In this document: positions 1-9,811 of the stretch, piece after piece
How the letters are laid out: every line of letters begins with the position of its first letter
How positions within the stretch are numbered: the stretch's first letter is position 1
Assembly: GCF_023242315.1 (NCBI RefSeq)
Contig: NZ_JALLIY010000004.1
Location: 186,001-250,000 of the forward strand
DNA from: Pseudomonas sp. MWU13-2105
Lineage (GTDB): Bacteria; Pseudomonadota; Gammaproteobacteria; Pseudomonadales; Pseudomonadaceae
DNA length: 64,000 nt
Direction of reading: 5' to 3'
Notes under the pieces: generated by a model
Told to the model about the DNA's origin: nothing
What the model saw: only the letters and a program-made list of their open reading frames with translations
Databases searched by the model: none
Position numbers and translations under genes: made by a program

Positions 1-1
1 C

Positions 2-1255
2 GAAGAACAGGCGCTCTACATCACCATGACGGTCATCGATGCAGCGGCCTTTGGCGTGAACCTGGCGGCCTTTGTCCTGATTGGCGTGCCCGGGGTGAAT
101 GTCGTTCTCATTCTGGTGGGGGCGGCGCTGGCTATCGTCAATATCATCCTGAATTCGATCGTGAGCCTCTCGCAGCTGGACAACTACTGTTGGAATGAAA
201 AGGTCGGCCTGTTCTTCGGCAATATGTTCGGCTCTACGGCGTTGGATGGGATCCTGACCCAGCAGCAGATGCGCGGGGTGGCGGATCAGCTCTTTGATGG
301 GAGTGATCTCGCCACGGGTTTGCATCAGGATGGCATCGATCTGTTTCTGACACCGATGATCAATGACGCCGACGATCATGATCAGACCAACCCATTCAAG
401 GACATTGGTACGGTCAACCAAGACGCCGGCTTTCGTCGGGAACCCAGGGGTTATACGTTGTCGCCTTCGGGATTTGGCCCGGATGATCTGAGAACCTGGG
501 CGGATGCCAAGGGCCGGGGGAAAGCCGGACAGGTTTACAAGGGCTGGTACCTGCGTCGTCGGGAAGCGCGCCGGGGACGAGAGCGAAAACTGCTGGTGAC
601 GATGCCTTCCACACCGAACACGCGGTTGGAAGTGTTGGATTTTGGTCCCATCCCGACGATTCTTTTATTCGGCGCAACGCCGCACCTGCTGCTCAACGTC
701 AATCCTTTCGGCTGGGCAGCGGGGGAGTCCCCGGAGGAACAGGCCCGTAACAAATATCAGGTCAGGTTGCACCCGGAGACCAGCTACACCCTTCAGTTCA
801 AGAGCGGTGTGATGGCGTCAAATGACCTCGACTCCAACTTTGGCGGTCGAACCGAGCTGATCGTCCCTGGGGGAGAGTTCCAGGCGCTGCCTCAAGTAAG
901 CCTGGATCTGTCCGGCCAGGAGGACGCGCGCGCGAGCATTCCCGAGTTGGACTTGTCGCGCTCTTCCCTGGAGGTCGTCAAGTTCAAGGACAAGAGCACC
1001 TTCAAGCTGGGGCTGGTCAGCACCGATGGCCACACCCCCTGTGCGCTGGAGCAGGTAGTACGAACCGTGCAATTGCCTGCCCATATCCAGTTCAAGAGCG
1101 GAGAGCAGCACCCGGTGATGGCGGTGCTCGGGCAGGGCTCGCGGATTACCCTGAGAAACTCGAAGGGCCGATCCCTGTTGCTGTTGAGGCGGGAGGTCGT
1201 TCGTTGCGAGATCGATATCCAGGCGTCGGTCGGCGGTTTTGCGGTCTCGATTTGA
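2..1255 (+). CDS. Unrecognised membrane-anchored protein, 5'-truncated by the window edge
   Basis: The reading frame is open from base 2; the first in-window ATG is at 26, but codons before it stay open, so the true start probably lies upstream. The first 45 visible residues are strongly hydrophobic (AAFVLIGVPGVNVVLILVG), suggesting one or two membrane segments. About 360 mostly polar residues follow, with Asp-rich stretches (NDADDHDQTN), a basic RRREARRGRER patch and a C-terminal half rich in alternating hydrophobic residues that looks beta-structured. I do not recognise the family. A hydrophobic segment followed by a variable domain could fit a secreted effector or polymorphic toxin C-terminus, but no catalytic motif is visible. 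It converges on queG with 9 bases between them and shows no obvious terminator. Confidence 0.6.
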   Translation, partial: EEQALYITMTVIDAAAFGVNLAAFVLIGVPGVNVVLILVGAALAIVNIILNSIVSLSQLDNYCWNEKVGLFFGNMFGSTALDGILTQQQMRGVADQLFDGSDLATGLHQDGIDLFLTPMINDADDHDQTNPFKDIGTVNQDAGFRREPRGYTLSPSGFGPDDLRTWADAKGRGKAGQVYKGWYLRRREARRGRERKLLVTMPSTPNTRLEVLDFGPIPTILLFGATPHLLLNVNPFGWAAGESPEEQARNKYQVRLHPETSYTLQFKSGVMASNDLDSNFGGRTELIVPGGEFQALPQVSLDLSGQEDARASIPELDLSRSSLEVVKFKDKSTFKLGLVSTDGHTPCALEQVVRTVQLPAHIQFKSGEQHPVMAVLGQGSRITLRNSKGRSLLLLRREVVRCEIDIQASVGGFAVSI

Positions 1256-1264
1256 GATTGGGGG

Positions 1265-2338
1265 TCAAACGGCGCTGCGCTGCGCATGTTGCCGCAGCGC
1301 CCACTGCACATGCTCCTGAACCAGCTCCGAGGGATAGTCGCGACGCTGGTTGAGCGCCTCCAGCACCGGAATCGTCGACGGTGCATTGCCCAGCCCGACC
1401 GCCAGGTTGCGCAGCCAGCGCTCATAGCCCGCCCGGCGCAGCGGCGAGCCCTCGGTGTTTTTCAGGAAGGTCTCTTCGTCCCACAGGAACAGCTCGGCCA
1501 ACCCGGCATTGTCCAGGCTGTGGCGGGGCTTGAAGTCGCCTTCATCGGACGGGCGGGCGAAGCGGTTCCATGGGCAGACCATCTGGCAATCGTCGCAGCC
1601 GAATACCCGGTTGCCGATCAATGGGCGCAGATCCTCCGGGATCGCGGTCTTCAGCTCGATGGTCAGGTACGAAATGCAGCGCCGCGCGTCCAGTACATAG
1701 GGGCCGACGAACGCCGCCGTCGGACAGATATCCATGCACGCCGTGCAGCGCCCGCAATGCTCCGTGGCGTGGGGGGGATCCACCGGCAGCGGCAGGTCGA
1801 CGAACAGCTCGCCGAGAAAGAAGTAGCTGCCGGCCTTGCGATTGAGCACCAGGGTGTTTTTGCCGATCCAGCCGAGCCCGGCCTGTTCGGCGATAGCTTT
1901 TTCCAACACCGGCGCACTGTCGACGAAGGCCCGGTAGCCAAACGGCCCGATGACCTGCTGGATGCGTTCGGCGAGCTGTTGCAGGCGCTTGCGGATCAGC
2001 TTGTGATAGTCGCGGCCCAGGGCGTAGCGCGAGACATAGGCCTTTTCCGCCTGGCCCAGGCGCCGGGCCATCTGTGTGTCGCCCGGCAGGTAGTCCATGC
2101 GCAGCGACACCACCCGCAATGTGCCGGGTACCAGTTCGTCGGGATGCGAGCGTTTACTGCCGTGGGCGCCCATGTAATCCATGTCGCCGTGATAGCCGGC
2201 GTCGAGCCAGCGTTGCAGGTGCTGTTCATGCTCGCCCAGCTCAAGACCGGCGATGCCGACTTGCTGAAAGCCCAGTTCACGGCCCCATTCCTTGATGGAT
2301 TGGGCGAGGGCGGGAAGGTCGACGCTATTTACAGGCAT
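1265..2338 (-). CDS. queG: Epoxyqueuosine reductase
   Basis: Catalyses the last step of queuosine synthesis, reducing epoxyqueuosine to queuosine in the wobble position of tRNAs with GUN anticodons, using cobalamin and two [4Fe-4S] clusters in the cytoplasm. The 357-residue length fits the family. The C-terminal ferredoxin-like part carries CGRCTACMDICP (Cys 195, 198, 201, 205) and CDDCQMVCPWN (Cys 248, 251, 255), plus Cys221. The FVDSAPVLEK segment near residue 140 holds the presumed catalytic Asp. It is divergent from nnrD, with about 60 bases between the start codons. In many Pseudomonas genomes queG sits beside the nnrD-tsaE-amiB-mutL cluster, as here. Confidence 0.95.
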   Translation of the reverse strand: MPVNSVDLPALAQSIKEWGRELGFQQVGIAGLELGEHEQHLQRWLDAGYHGDMDYMGAHGSKRSHPDELVPGTLRVVSLRMDYLPGDTQMARRLGQAEKAYVSRYALGRDYHKLIRKRLQQLAERIQQVIGPFGYRAFVDSAPVLEKAIAEQAGLGWIGKNTLVLNRKAGSYFFLGELFVDLPLPVDPPHATEHCGRCTACMDICPTAAFVGPYVLDARRCISYLTIELKTAIPEDLRPLIGNRVFGCDDCQMVCPWNRFARPSDEGDFKPRHSLDNAGLAELFLWDEETFLKNTEGSPLRRAGYERWLRNLAVGLGNAPSTIPVLEALNQRRDYPSELVQEHVQWALRQHAQRSAV

Positions 2339-2367
2339 GAGACAGGAGAAACCTAGGCTTTGGTGCG

Positions 2368-2373
2368 TATAAT
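2368..2373 (+). promoter_or_regulatory. Candidate -10 element of the nnrD-tsaE-amiB-mutL-miaA transcript
   Basis: A perfect TATAAT lies 29 bases before the nnrD ATG in the queG/nnrD divergent gap. No good -35 hexamer is visible at 16-18 bases upstream, so the call rests on the -10 and the position alone. Confidence 0.35.
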
Positions 2374-2401
2374 TCTGCCAGACATCAGAGCTCGACGACG
2401 C

Positions 2402-3262
2402 ATGCCGCAGACCAAACCGCCTTTTTCCGATATTCAGTCATTGACCCTCGCCACGCTGCCGAGCCTTCCCGCACGACAACTGGACGCCCACAAAGGGCAG
2501 TTCGGCCATGTGCTGTTGATCGGTGGCGACCGGGGTTTCGGCGGTGCGATCCTGCTCGCTGCCGCAGCGGCCTTACGCAATGGCGCGGGGTTGGTGTCCC
2601 TGGCGACCCGTGCGGAGCATGTGGCGGCGTCCCTGGCCCGGCTGCCGGAGGTGATGGCGCTGGGGGTCGAGTCGGCCAATCAGTTGATGACGCTGCTGGC
2701 CCAGGCCGGCGTGCTGGTGGTCGGCCCGGGGCTCGGCCAGTCCGCCTGGAGCCGCAGCCTGTTGTCGCTGGCGGCCAATGCCGGGTTGCCGCAAGTCTGG
2801 GATGCCGATGCCTTGAACCTGCTGGCCGCGGGCGGTTTCACGCTGCCGGAGGACAGCGTGATCACCCCGCATCCCGGAGAGGCGGCACGCTTGCTGGGAA
2901 TTTCCACGGCCGCGGTGCAGGCCGATCGTCCCGCCGCCGCGCGCCGGCTGGCCCAGCAGTACCAGGCGGTCTGCGTGCTCAAGGGCGCGGGGAGCCTGGT
3001 TGCCGCGCCGGACGGGCGCTTGTCGATCTGCGAACGCGGCCATCCGGCCATGGCCACCGCCGGGCTCGGTGATGTCCTGTCCGGTTTGCTCGGCGCCCTG
3101 CGCGCCCAGGGCCTGGAGGCCTATCAAGCCACCTGCCTGGCGGTGTGGCTGCACGCCAGCGCCGGCGAGCAGTTGGGTAAAAACGGCCGTGGACTGGCGG
3201 CCAGCGATCTGATCCCGGTCATTCGACAGTTGCTGGAGGAGCAATCACCGTGTCTGAACTAA
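2402..3262 (+). CDS. nnrD: ADP-dependent NAD(P)H-hydrate dehydratase (YjeF C-terminal type)
   Basis: Repairs damaged NAD(P)HX back to NAD(P)H with ADP as energy source. The protein is the stand-alone dehydratase domain (286 residues) and lacks the N-terminal epimerase domain found in E. coli YjeF. Visible family motifs are GDRGFGGA near the N-terminus, WDADALNLLA, ITPHPGEAARLL, VCVLKGAGSL and the nucleotide-binding GLGDVLSGLLGAL near the C-terminus. I take the ATG at 2402 (MPQTKPPFSD) rather than an in-frame GTG at 2360, because the upstream extension overlaps the probable -10 box. It overlaps tsaE by 13 bases, and the two are probably translationally coupled. Confidence 0.9.
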   Translation: MPQTKPPFSDIQSLTLATLPSLPARQLDAHKGQFGHVLLIGGDRGFGGAILLAAAAALRNGAGLVSLATRAEHVAASLARLPEVMALGVESANQLMTLLAQAGVLVVGPGLGQSAWSRSLLSLAANAGLPQVWDADALNLLAAGGFTLPEDSVITPHPGEAARLLGISTAAVQADRPAAARRLAQQYQAVCVLKGAGSLVAAPDGRLSICERGHPAMATAGLGDVLSGLLGALRAQGLEAYQATCLAVWLHASAGEQLGKNGRGLAASDLIPVIRQLLEEQSPCLN

Positions 3263-3720
3263 CCCTTCAACTGCCCGATGAAGAGGCCATGGTCGCCTTC
3301 GGCCGGAAAATTGCCGAGGTGAGCGGTGGCGTCGGGGTGATTTTCCTCGAAGGCGATCTTGGCGCCGGCAAGACCACCCTGTCCCGCGGCATCATTCGCG
3401 GCCTCGGCCATGGCGGCGCGGTGAAAAGTCCGACGTTTACGCTGGTCGAACCGTATGAAATCGGCGATATCCGCGCCTTCCATTTCGACCTGTATCGCTT
3501 GGTTGACCCGGAAGAGCTGGAATACATGGGCATTCGCGACTATTTCGACGGCGAAGCCCTGTGTCTGGTGGAGTGGCCCCGGCGTGGCGAGGGCTTTTTG
3601 CCAAAGCCTGACCTGACCATTACCATTAGCCCGCATAATGGCGGCCGTTCGCTGTATCTGTTGTCCCAGGGGGCGCGAGGCGACTCCTGGTGTGCCGATC
3701 TGGCATTGGAAATCAAATAA
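3250..3720 (+). CDS. tsaE: tRNA threonylcarbamoyladenosine biosynthesis ATPase TsaE
   Basis: ATPase partner of TsaB/TsaD in forming t6A37 on ANN-decoding tRNAs. The P-loop GDLGAGKTT lies at residues 35-43. It is followed by the family's SPTFTLVEPY segment and the HFDLYRL and VEWP blocks. The length of 156 residues is typical. The start is a GTG at 3250 inside the 3' end of nnrD, preceded by GGAG at 3237-3240. The stop codon abuts the amiB start, so the gene is embedded in a tight operon. Confidence 0.95.
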   Translation: MSELTLQLPDEEAMVAFGRKIAEVSGGVGVIFLEGDLGAGKTTLSRGIIRGLGHGGAVKSPTFTLVEPYEIGDIRAFHFDLYRLVDPEELEYMGIRDYFDGEALCLVEWPRRGEGFLPKPDLTITISPHNGGRSLYLLSQGARGDSWCADLALEIK

Positions 3721-5151
3721 ATGATGGGGTTTGGTATGCGCATTCGCGCGTTGGTTGCTGTCGTGGGATTGTTGCTGGCGGCACTGGCCGTTGACGCCTG
3801 GGCGGCGACACAGGTCAAGAGTGTTCGCCTGTGGCGGGCCCCGGACAACACGCGGCTGGTATTCGACCTGTCCGGCCCGGTGCAGCATAGTGTCTTCACC
3901 CTGACTTCCCCGGATCGGCTGGTGATCGATATCAACGGCGCGACCCTAGGTGGCCCGATGAATGTGCCGACCGCCAACACCCCGATCACCAGCGTGCGCG
4001 CCGCCCAGCGCACACCGACCGACCTGCGCGTGGTGGTCGACCTGAAAAAGGCCGTCACCCCGAAAAGCTTCGTCCTGGCGCCGAACGCGCAGTATGGCAA
4101 TCGCCTGGTGGTCGACCTGTTCGACAATCCCGCCGATGCCGCGCCGCCGCCGACGCCGACGCCCGCCGTATCCACCGTGCCGGCGGTGCCGGTAACGCCG
4201 ACCGAGCCGGCGATCAAGCTGCCGCCAGCGCCGGCGGGCAAGCGTGACATCATTGTGGTGATCGATGCCGGCCACGGCGGCGAAGACCCGGGCGCTTCCG
4301 GCTCCCGTGGCCAGCATGAGAAAGACGTGGTACTGGCCATTGCCCGAGAGTTGCAACGTCAGGTCAGTGGCCAGAAAGGCTATCGTGCCGAGCTGACCCG
4401 TACCGGCGACTACTTTATCCCTCTGCGCGGTCGCACCGAGATCGCCCGCAAGAAAGGCGCCGACCTGTTCGTCTCGATTCACGCCGACGCCGCGCCTTCC
4501 TCCGCGGCTTTCGGGGCCTCGGTGTTTGCTCTGTCCGATCGCGGCGCTACCTCCGAGACCGCCCGCTGGCTGGCGGACAGTGAAAACCGCTCCGACCTGA
4601 TCGGCGGTGCCGGCAACGTCAGTCTCGACGACAAGGACAAGATGCTCGCCGGTGTCTTGCTCGACCTGTCCATGACCGCCTCGCTGACCTCCAGCCTCAA
4701 CGTCGGGCAGAAGGTCCTGAGTAATATCGGTCGGGTCACGCCGCTGCACAAGCAGCGGGTGGAACAGGCCGGGTTCATGGTGCTGAAATCGCCGGATATT
4801 CCGTCAATTCTGGTGGAGACCGGTTTTATCTCCAACTCCAACGAGGCCTCCAAGCTGGCCTCCGCGAATCACCAGCAGGCCCTGGCGCGCTCCATCAGTG
4901 CCGGTATCCGCCAGTTCTTCCAGCAGAACCCGCCGCCAGGCACCTATGTCGCCTGGCTGCGTGACTCCGGCAAGATCGCCGAGGGCCCGCGTGACCATCG
5001 CGTGGCGCCGGGCGAGACCCTGGCCATGCTCGCCGTACGCTACCAGGTCTCGGCGGCGACCTTGCGTAGCGTCAATCATCTGAGCAGCGACGAACTGAAG
5101 GTCGGGCAGACCCTGACCATTCCCGGCACTGAACTGGCGGCCAAGCAATGA
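3721..5151 (+). CDS. amiB: N-acetylmuramoyl-L-alanine amidase with AMIN and LysM domains
   Basis: Periplasmic zinc amidase that removes stem peptides from peptidoglycan during daughter-cell separation. A signal peptide occupies roughly residues 1-29 ([22 protein letters not shown]). An AMIN septal-targeting domain spans about 33-130, and a Pro/Thr-rich linker about 138-168. The Amidase_3 domain carries [14 protein letters not shown] and [11 protein letters not shown], with zinc-ligand His and Glu residues. A C-terminal LysM repeat ([13 protein letters not shown] to VGQTLTIPG) binds glycan. ATG codons at 3721, 3724 and 3736 are all in frame, and the last gives the tidiest signal peptide. It overlaps mutL by 4 bases. 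Confidence 0.95.
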   Translation: MMGFGMRIRALVAVVGLLLAALAVDAWAATQVKSVRLWRAPDNTRLVFDLSGPVQHSVFTLTSPDRLVIDINGATLGGPMNVPTANTPITSVRAAQRTPTDLRVVVDLKKAVTPKSFVLAPNAQYGNRLVVDLFDNPADAAPPPTPTPAVSTVPAVPVTPTEPAIKLPPAPAGKRDIIVVIDAGHGGEDPGASGSRGQHEKDVVLAIARELQRQVSGQKGYRAELTRTGDYFIPLRGRTEIARKKGADLFVSIHADAAPSSAAFGASVFALSDRGATSETARWLADSENRSDLIGGAGNVSLDDKDKMLAGVLLDLSMTASLTSSLNVGQKVLSNIGRVTPLHKQRVEQAGFMVLKSPDIPSILVETGFISNSNEASKLASANHQQALARSISAGIRQFFQQNPPPGTYVAWLRDSGKIAEGPRDHRVAPGETLAMLAVRYQVSAATLRSVNHLSSDELKVGQTLTIPGTELAAKQ

Positions 5152-7067
5152 GCGAAGCCCTGAACAGCAGCGCTCGGATCGAACTGCTCAGCCCGCGACT
5201 GGCGAACCAGATTGCCGCCGGTGAGGTCGTCGAACGTCCGGCTTCGGTGATCAAGGAGCTGCTGGAAAACAGCCTGGACTCCGGTGCCAGGCGCATCGAT
5301 GTGGATGTCGAACAGGCTGGCGTCAAGCTGCTGCGGGTGCGCGACGACGGCAGCGGCATCTCCGCCGACGACCTGCCGTTGGCGCTGGCCCGCCATGCCA
5401 CCAGCAAGATTCGCGACCTGGAAGACCTGGAGCGGGTGATGAGCCTCGGTTTCCGTGGCGAGGCCCTGGCCTCCATCAGTTCCGTCGCGCGCCTGACCCT
5501 GACTTCCCGCACCCGCGATGCCGACCAGGCCTGGCAGGTGGAAACCGAAGGCCGCGACATGGATGCCCGGGTGCAGCCGGCTGCCCATCCGGTGGGCACC
5601 TCGGTGGAAGTTCGCGACCTGTTTTTCAATACCCCGGCGCGGCGCAAGTTCCTCAAGGCCGAGAAGACCGAATTCGATCACCTGCAGGAAGTGATCAAGC
5701 GCCTGGCCCTGGCGCGTTTCGATGTGGCCTTTCATCTGCGCCATAACGGCAAGAGCATTCTCAGCCTGCACGAGGCCCATGACGATGCAGCCCGTGCCCG
5801 GCGCGTGGTGGCGGTGTGCGGTGCGGGTTTCCTCGAACAGGCGCTGCCCATCGAAGTGGAACGCAACGGCCTGCACCTGTGGGGCTGGGTTGGCCTGCCG
5901 ACCTTCTCCCGCAGCCAGGCGGACTTGCAGTATTTCTATGTGAACGGCCGCGCGGTGCGCGACAAGCTGGTGGCTCATGCGGTGCGCCAGGCCTATCGCG
6001 ACGTGCTGTTCAACGGCCGGCACCCGACCTTCGTGCTGTTTTTCGAGGTCGATCCGGCGGTGGTCGACGTCAACGTGCACCCGACCAAGCACGAGGTGCG
6101 TTTCCGTGACGGACGCATGGTCCACGACTTCCTTTATGGCACCCTGCACCGCGCCCTGGGCGACGTACGCCCGGAGGATCACCTGGCCGCGCCCGCCGCG
6201 GTGGCCGGCATGGTCCGGCCGACAGGGCTCGAGGCCGGCGAATTCGGTCCCCAGGGCGAAATGCGCCTGGCGGCCAATCTGCTGGAGCAGCCCCAGGCCC
6301 AGCCTGCGTCCACGTTTGCGCCGGCGGCCGGATCGGGCTCCGGTGCCGGTTATCAGTATCAGTACCGTCCGCAATCGACCCCGATGCCGCCTGCTGCCGA
6401 GGCCCAGGGTGTCTATCGCGAGTTTTTCGCGCCGCTGCCCGACGCGGTGGCATCGCCGACCCTGCCCGACAGCCAGGGCGACGTCCCGCCGCTGGGTTAT
6501 GCGCTGGCGCAGCTCAAGGGCATCTATATCCTCAGCGAAAACGCCCAGGGCTTGGTGTTGGTGGATATGCACGCGGCCCATGAGCGGATCATGTATGAGC
6601 GCCTGAAGATCGCCATGGCCAGCGAAGGCCTGAGTGGTCAGCCGCTGCTGGTGCCCGAGTCCCTGGCGGTCAGCCAGCGCGAGGCCGATTGCGCCGAAGA
6701 GCATGTCAGCTGGTTTCAGCGCCTGGGCTTCGAATTGCAGCGCCTGGGCCCGGAAACCCTGGCGATCCGGCAGATTCCGGCGCTGCTCAAGCAGGCCGAA
6801 GCCAATCGCCTGGTCCAGGACGTCCTGGCCGACCTGATGGAGTACGGCACCAGCGACCGGATCCAGGCGCACCTGAACGAATTGCTCGGGACCATGGCCT
6901 GCCACGGCGCGATTCGCGCCAATCGGCGCCTGGCCCTGGCGGAAATGAACGGCTTGTTGCGAGATATGGAAAACACCGAGCGCAGCGGCCAGTGCAACCA
7001 TGGTCGGCCGACCTGGACCCAGCTCGGGCTGGACGATCTGGACAAACTGTTCTTGCGTGGTCGCTGA
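5148..7067 (+). CDS. mutL: DNA mismatch repair protein MutL
   Basis: Couples MutS mismatch recognition to strand removal. The N-terminal GHKL ATPase shows [20 protein letters not shown] with the catalytic Glu, DDGSGI and [13 protein letters not shown] linker of about 100 variable Pro/Ala-rich residues leads to the C-terminal dimerisation domain. That domain contains [12 protein letters not shown] at residues 473-484, the metal-binding signature of nicking MutL proteins. E. coli MutL lacks this signature, and its presence fits Pseudomonas, which has no Dam/MutH system. The ATG start lies inside the amiB stop region (ATGA) and the TGA stop overlaps the miaA ATG by one base. Confidence 0.97.
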   Translation: MSEALNSSARIELLSPRLANQIAAGEVVERPASVIKELLENSLDSGARRIDVDVEQAGVKLLRVRDDGSGISADDLPLALARHATSKIRDLEDLERVMSLGFRGEALASISSVARLTLTSRTRDADQAWQVETEGRDMDARVQPAAHPVGTSVEVRDLFFNTPARRKFLKAEKTEFDHLQEVIKRLALARFDVAFHLRHNGKSILSLHEAHDDAARARRVVAVCGAGFLEQALPIEVERNGLHLWGWVGLPTFSRSQADLQYFYVNGRAVRDKLVAHAVRQAYRDVLFNGRHPTFVLFFEVDPAVVDVNVHPTKHEVRFRDGRMVHDFLYGTLHRALGDVRPEDHLAAPAAVAGMVRPTGLEAGEFGPQGEMRLAANLLEQPQAQPASTFAPAAGSGSGAGYQYQYRPQSTPMPPAAEAQGVYREFFAPLPDAVASPTLPDSQGDVPPLGYALAQLKGIYILSENAQGLVLVDMHAAHERIMYERLKIAMASEGLSGQPLLVPESLAVSQREADCAEEHVSWFQRLGFELQRLGPETLAIRQIPALLKQAEANRLVQDVLADLMEYGTSDRIQAHLNELLGTMACHGAIRANRRLALAEMNGLLRDMENTERSGQCNHGRPTWTQLGLDDLDKLFLRGR

Positions 7068-8047
7068 TGACGGCTTCCAGGGCATTACCGCCAGCGATCT
7101 TCCTGATGGGCCCGACGGCGGCGGGCAAGACCGACCTGGCCATCGAGCTGACCAAGGTGCTGCCGTGCGAGCTGATCAGTGTCGACTCGGCGCTGGTCTA
7201 CCGGGGCATGGACATCGGCACGGCCAAGCCTTCGAAAGCGCTATTGGCGGAGTTTCCGCACCGTCTGATCGATATTCTCGACCCGGCGCAAAGTTATTCC
7301 GCCGCCGAATTCCGCAGCGACGCCCTGGCGGCGATGGCCGAGATCACCGCGCGCGGCAAGATTCCGCTGCTGGTGGGCGGCACCATGCTCTATTACAAGG
7401 CATTGCTGGAGGGCCTGGCGGACATGCCGGCGGCCGATCCGCAGATCCGTGCCGAAATCGAAGAAGAGGCCGCGCGCCTTGGCTGGCAGGCCCTGCACGA
7501 GCAATTGGCGGTTATCGACCCGGAATCGGCGGCGCGCATCCATCCCAATGATCCCCAGCGCCTGAGCCGGGCGCTGGAAGTCTACCGGGTCAGCGGATCG
7601 AGCATGACCGCCCATCGCCAGCGACAATCTGCGCAAAGTACTGACGCAGCCGCTTCGGGACGGCCTCAATTGCCCTATACTGTTGCCAACCTGGCCATCG
7701 CTCCGGCGAATCGCCAGGTCCTGCACGACCGAATTGCACAAAGATTCACACAAATGCTGGAACAGGGGTTTGTAGACGAGGTCGTAGCTTTGCGTGGGAG
7801 AAGTGACCTGCATGTCGGGTTGCCGTCTATACGTGCGGTAGGCTACAGGCAAGTCTGGGAGTACCTGGAGGGCAAGCTGACGTCAGCCGAAATGCAGGAG
7901 CGCGGCATCATTGCCACGCGCCAGTTGGCGAAGCGCCAGTTCACCTGGTTGCGCAGCTGGACGGGTCTGCAGTGGCTGGACAGCCTGGATTGCGACAATC
8001 TGCCACGCGCCTTGAAATACCTTGGGACGATCTCCATATTGGGCTGA
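7067..8047 (+). CDS. miaA: tRNA dimethylallyltransferase
   Basis: Adds an isopentenyl group to A37 of tRNAs reading UNN codons, using DMAPP. The P-loop GPTAAGKT is at residues 15-22, and [17 protein letters not shown] and [16 protein letters not shown] are the usual substrate-binding blocks. The 326-residue length is standard. The frame remains open far upstream inside mutL, but the ATG at 7067 (TGATG junction with mutL) gives the proper N-terminus. In enterobacteria miaA precedes hfq and hflX in the same transcript, and the same order is kept here. Confidence 0.95.
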   Translation: MTASRALPPAIFLMGPTAAGKTDLAIELTKVLPCELISVDSALVYRGMDIGTAKPSKALLAEFPHRLIDILDPAQSYSAAEFRSDALAAMAEITARGKIPLLVGGTMLYYKALLEGLADMPAADPQIRAEIEEEAARLGWQALHEQLAVIDPESAARIHPNDPQRLSRALEVYRVSGSSMTAHRQRQSAQSTDAAASGRPQLPYTVANLAIAPANRQVLHDRIAQRFTQMLEQGFVDEVVALRGRSDLHVGLPSIRAVGYRQVWEYLEGKLTSAEMQERGIIATRQLAKRQFTWLRSWTGLQWLDSLDCDNLPRALKYLGTISILG

Positions 8048-8140
8048 GTCCTTGCAATTGCCGTCTATCCTTGGGGGAAAGGCGGTACAAGCCATCCATT
8101 TACCCATTTTTTATTATTGATCCTTAAAGGAGTGCGGCAC

Positions 8141-8401
8141 ATGTCAAAAGGGCATTCGCTACAAGACCCTTACTTGAATACCTTGCGTAAAGAGAAGGTC
8201 GGGGTTTCCATCTATCTGGTCAACGGTATCAAACTGCAAGGTACGATCGAGTCCTTCGACCAGTTCGTGATCCTGCTGAAGAACACCGTCAGCCAGATGG
8301 TCTACAAGCACGCTATCTCGACAGTGGTGCCGGTTCGTCCAATTCGTCTGCCTAGCGCAACCGAAACCGAACAGGGTGACGCTGAGCCAGGTAACGCCTG
8401 A
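8141..8401 (+). CDS. hfq: RNA-binding protein Hfq
   Basis: Hexameric Sm-like RNA chaperone that pairs small RNAs with mRNAs and, in Pseudomonas, cooperates with Crc in catabolite repression. The 86-residue protein starts [20 protein letters not shown] and carries the Sm1 ([19 protein letters not shown]) and Sm2 (YKHAIST) motifs. Its acidic tail is short compared with E. coli Hfq. The ATG at 8141 is preceded by a strong AAAGGAG at 8126-8132; longer in-frame starts upstream are not credible. A 93-base AT-richer spacer separates it from miaA and may hold its own promoter. Confidence 0.98.
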   Translation: MSKGHSLQDPYLNTLRKEKVGVSIYLVNGIKLQGTIESFDQFVILLKNTVSQMVYKHAISTVVPVRPIRLPSATETEQGDAEPGNA

Positions 8402-8413
8402 TAGGAGTCTCCT

Positions 8414-9715
8414 TTGTTCTTTGAGCGCCACGGTGGTGGTGAACGGACCATTCTCGTTCACTTGGAAGGTCAGGACCCTGAGGCGCGCGAAGATCCGCAG
8501 GAGTTTCAGGAGTTGGCAGTATCGGCAGGTGCCGAGACCGTCGCGTTCTTCAACGTGCCGCGTCATCGGCCAACCGCCAAGTATCTGATTGGCACTGGCA
8601 AGGTCGAGGAGCTTCGCGACCTGGTCAAGGCCGAACAGGTCGATATCGTGATTTTCAATCACATCCTCACGCCCAGCCAGGAGCGTAACCTCGAACGTGT
8701 CTTCGAGTGTCGCGTACTGGATCGCACGGGCCTGATTCTCGATATTTTCGCCCAGCGCGCCCGCACCCATGAAGGCAAGCTCCAGGTCGAACTGGCCCAG
8801 CTTGAGCACATGAGTACGCGGCTGGTCCGCGGCTGGACTCACCTTGAGCGGCAGAAAGGCGGTATCGGCCTGCGCGGCCCGGGTGAAACCCAGCTGGAAA
8901 CCGACCGACGCCTGTTGCGGGTCCGCCTGCGGCAGATCAAGGGCCGCCTGGAGAAGGTCCGCAGCCAGCGCGAGCAGTCCCGCCGCGGGCGCAAGCGCGC
9001 GGATATCCCGACCGTGTCGCTGGTGGGCTATACCAACGCCGGCAAGTCGACGCTGTTCAATGCGCTCACCGAATCCGACGTCTATGCGGCGGACCAGCTG
9101 TTCGCCACCCTCGACCCGACCCTGCGGCGTCTCGATCTCGACGACCTCGGGCCGATCGTGCTGGCCGATACCGTGGGTTTCATCCGCCACCTGCCGCACA
9201 AGCTGGTCGAGGCTTTCCGGGCTACGCTCGAAGAGTCGAGCAACTCCGACCTGCTGCTGCACGTGATTGACGCCGCGGAACCGGACCGGATGCTGCAGAT
9301 CGAGCAGGTCATGGTGGTCCTCGGCGAGATCGGGGCACAGGACTTGCCGATCCTCGAGGTCTACAACAAGCTCGATCTGCTCGAAGGCGTCGAACCGCAG
9401 ATCCAGCGCGATGAAGACGGCAAGCCGCAGCGGGTCTGGCTCAGCGCCCGGGATGGAGTGGGCCTGGAACTGCTCGAACAGGCGATTGCCGAGTTGTTGG
9501 GCAACGATTTGTTCGTCGGCACCTTGCGCTTGCCGCAGCGTTTTGCTCGACTGCGTGCACAGTTCTTCGAGATGGGCGCGGTGCAGAAGGAAGAACACGA
9601 CGAAGAAGGCAGTTGTCTGCTGTCCGTCCGTTTGCCCAGGGCCGAACTCAATCGAGTGGTCGCGCGCGAAGGGATGAAGGCGCCGGAATTCATCGAACAA
9701 CACACTTTGCAATAA
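8414..9715 (+). CDS. hflX: Ribosome-associated GTPase HflX
   Basis: GTPase that splits stalled 70S ribosomes under stress. An N-terminal HflX domain with FFNVPRHRPTAKYLIGTGK and a basic coiled linker (LRQIKGRLEKVRSQREQSRR) precedes the G domain. The G domain has G1 GYTNAGKST (residues 205-213), G3 DTVGFI and G4 NKLD. The start codon is TTG at 8414, with AGGAG at 8403-8407 as ribosome binding site. No ATG in the right place gives the conserved MFFERHGGGE N-terminus. It lies 12 bases after hfq, so the two are probably cotranscribed. Confidence 0.95.
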   Translation: MFFERHGGGERTILVHLEGQDPEAREDPQEFQELAVSAGAETVAFFNVPRHRPTAKYLIGTGKVEELRDLVKAEQVDIVIFNHILTPSQERNLERVFECRVLDRTGLILDIFAQRARTHEGKLQVELAQLEHMSTRLVRGWTHLERQKGGIGLRGPGETQLETDRRLLRVRLRQIKGRLEKVRSQREQSRRGRKRADIPTVSLVGYTNAGKSTLFNALTESDVYAADQLFATLDPTLRRLDLDDLGPIVLADTVGFIRHLPHKLVEAFRATLEESSNSDLLLHVIDAAEPDRMLQIEQVMVVLGEIGAQDLPILEVYNKLDLLEGVEPQIQRDEDGKPQRVWLSARDGVGLELLEQAIAELLGNDLFVGTLRLPQRFARLRAQFFEMGAVQKEEHDEEGSCLLSVRLPRAELNRVVAREGMKAPEFIEQHTLQ

Positions 9716-9811
9716 AAGCCTGGGAAAGCGGTTGTGCCGCGTTGACAGGCATTCTGTAGCATTGGTCGGCGCGCCGCGGGCGCGTCTTTGCTTTATCAGA
9801 TGGAGAGCGCT

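Noticed and set aside
5076..7085. A 669-codon minus-strand frame opposite mutL
   Set aside because: Antisense shadow of mutL. The same reasoning applies to the 706-codon frame opposite the radical SAM gene.
9743..9770. TTGACA ahead of hflK considered as a promoter
   Set aside because: No acceptable -10 hexamer at 16-18 bases; spacing to the nearest candidate is only about 11 bases.
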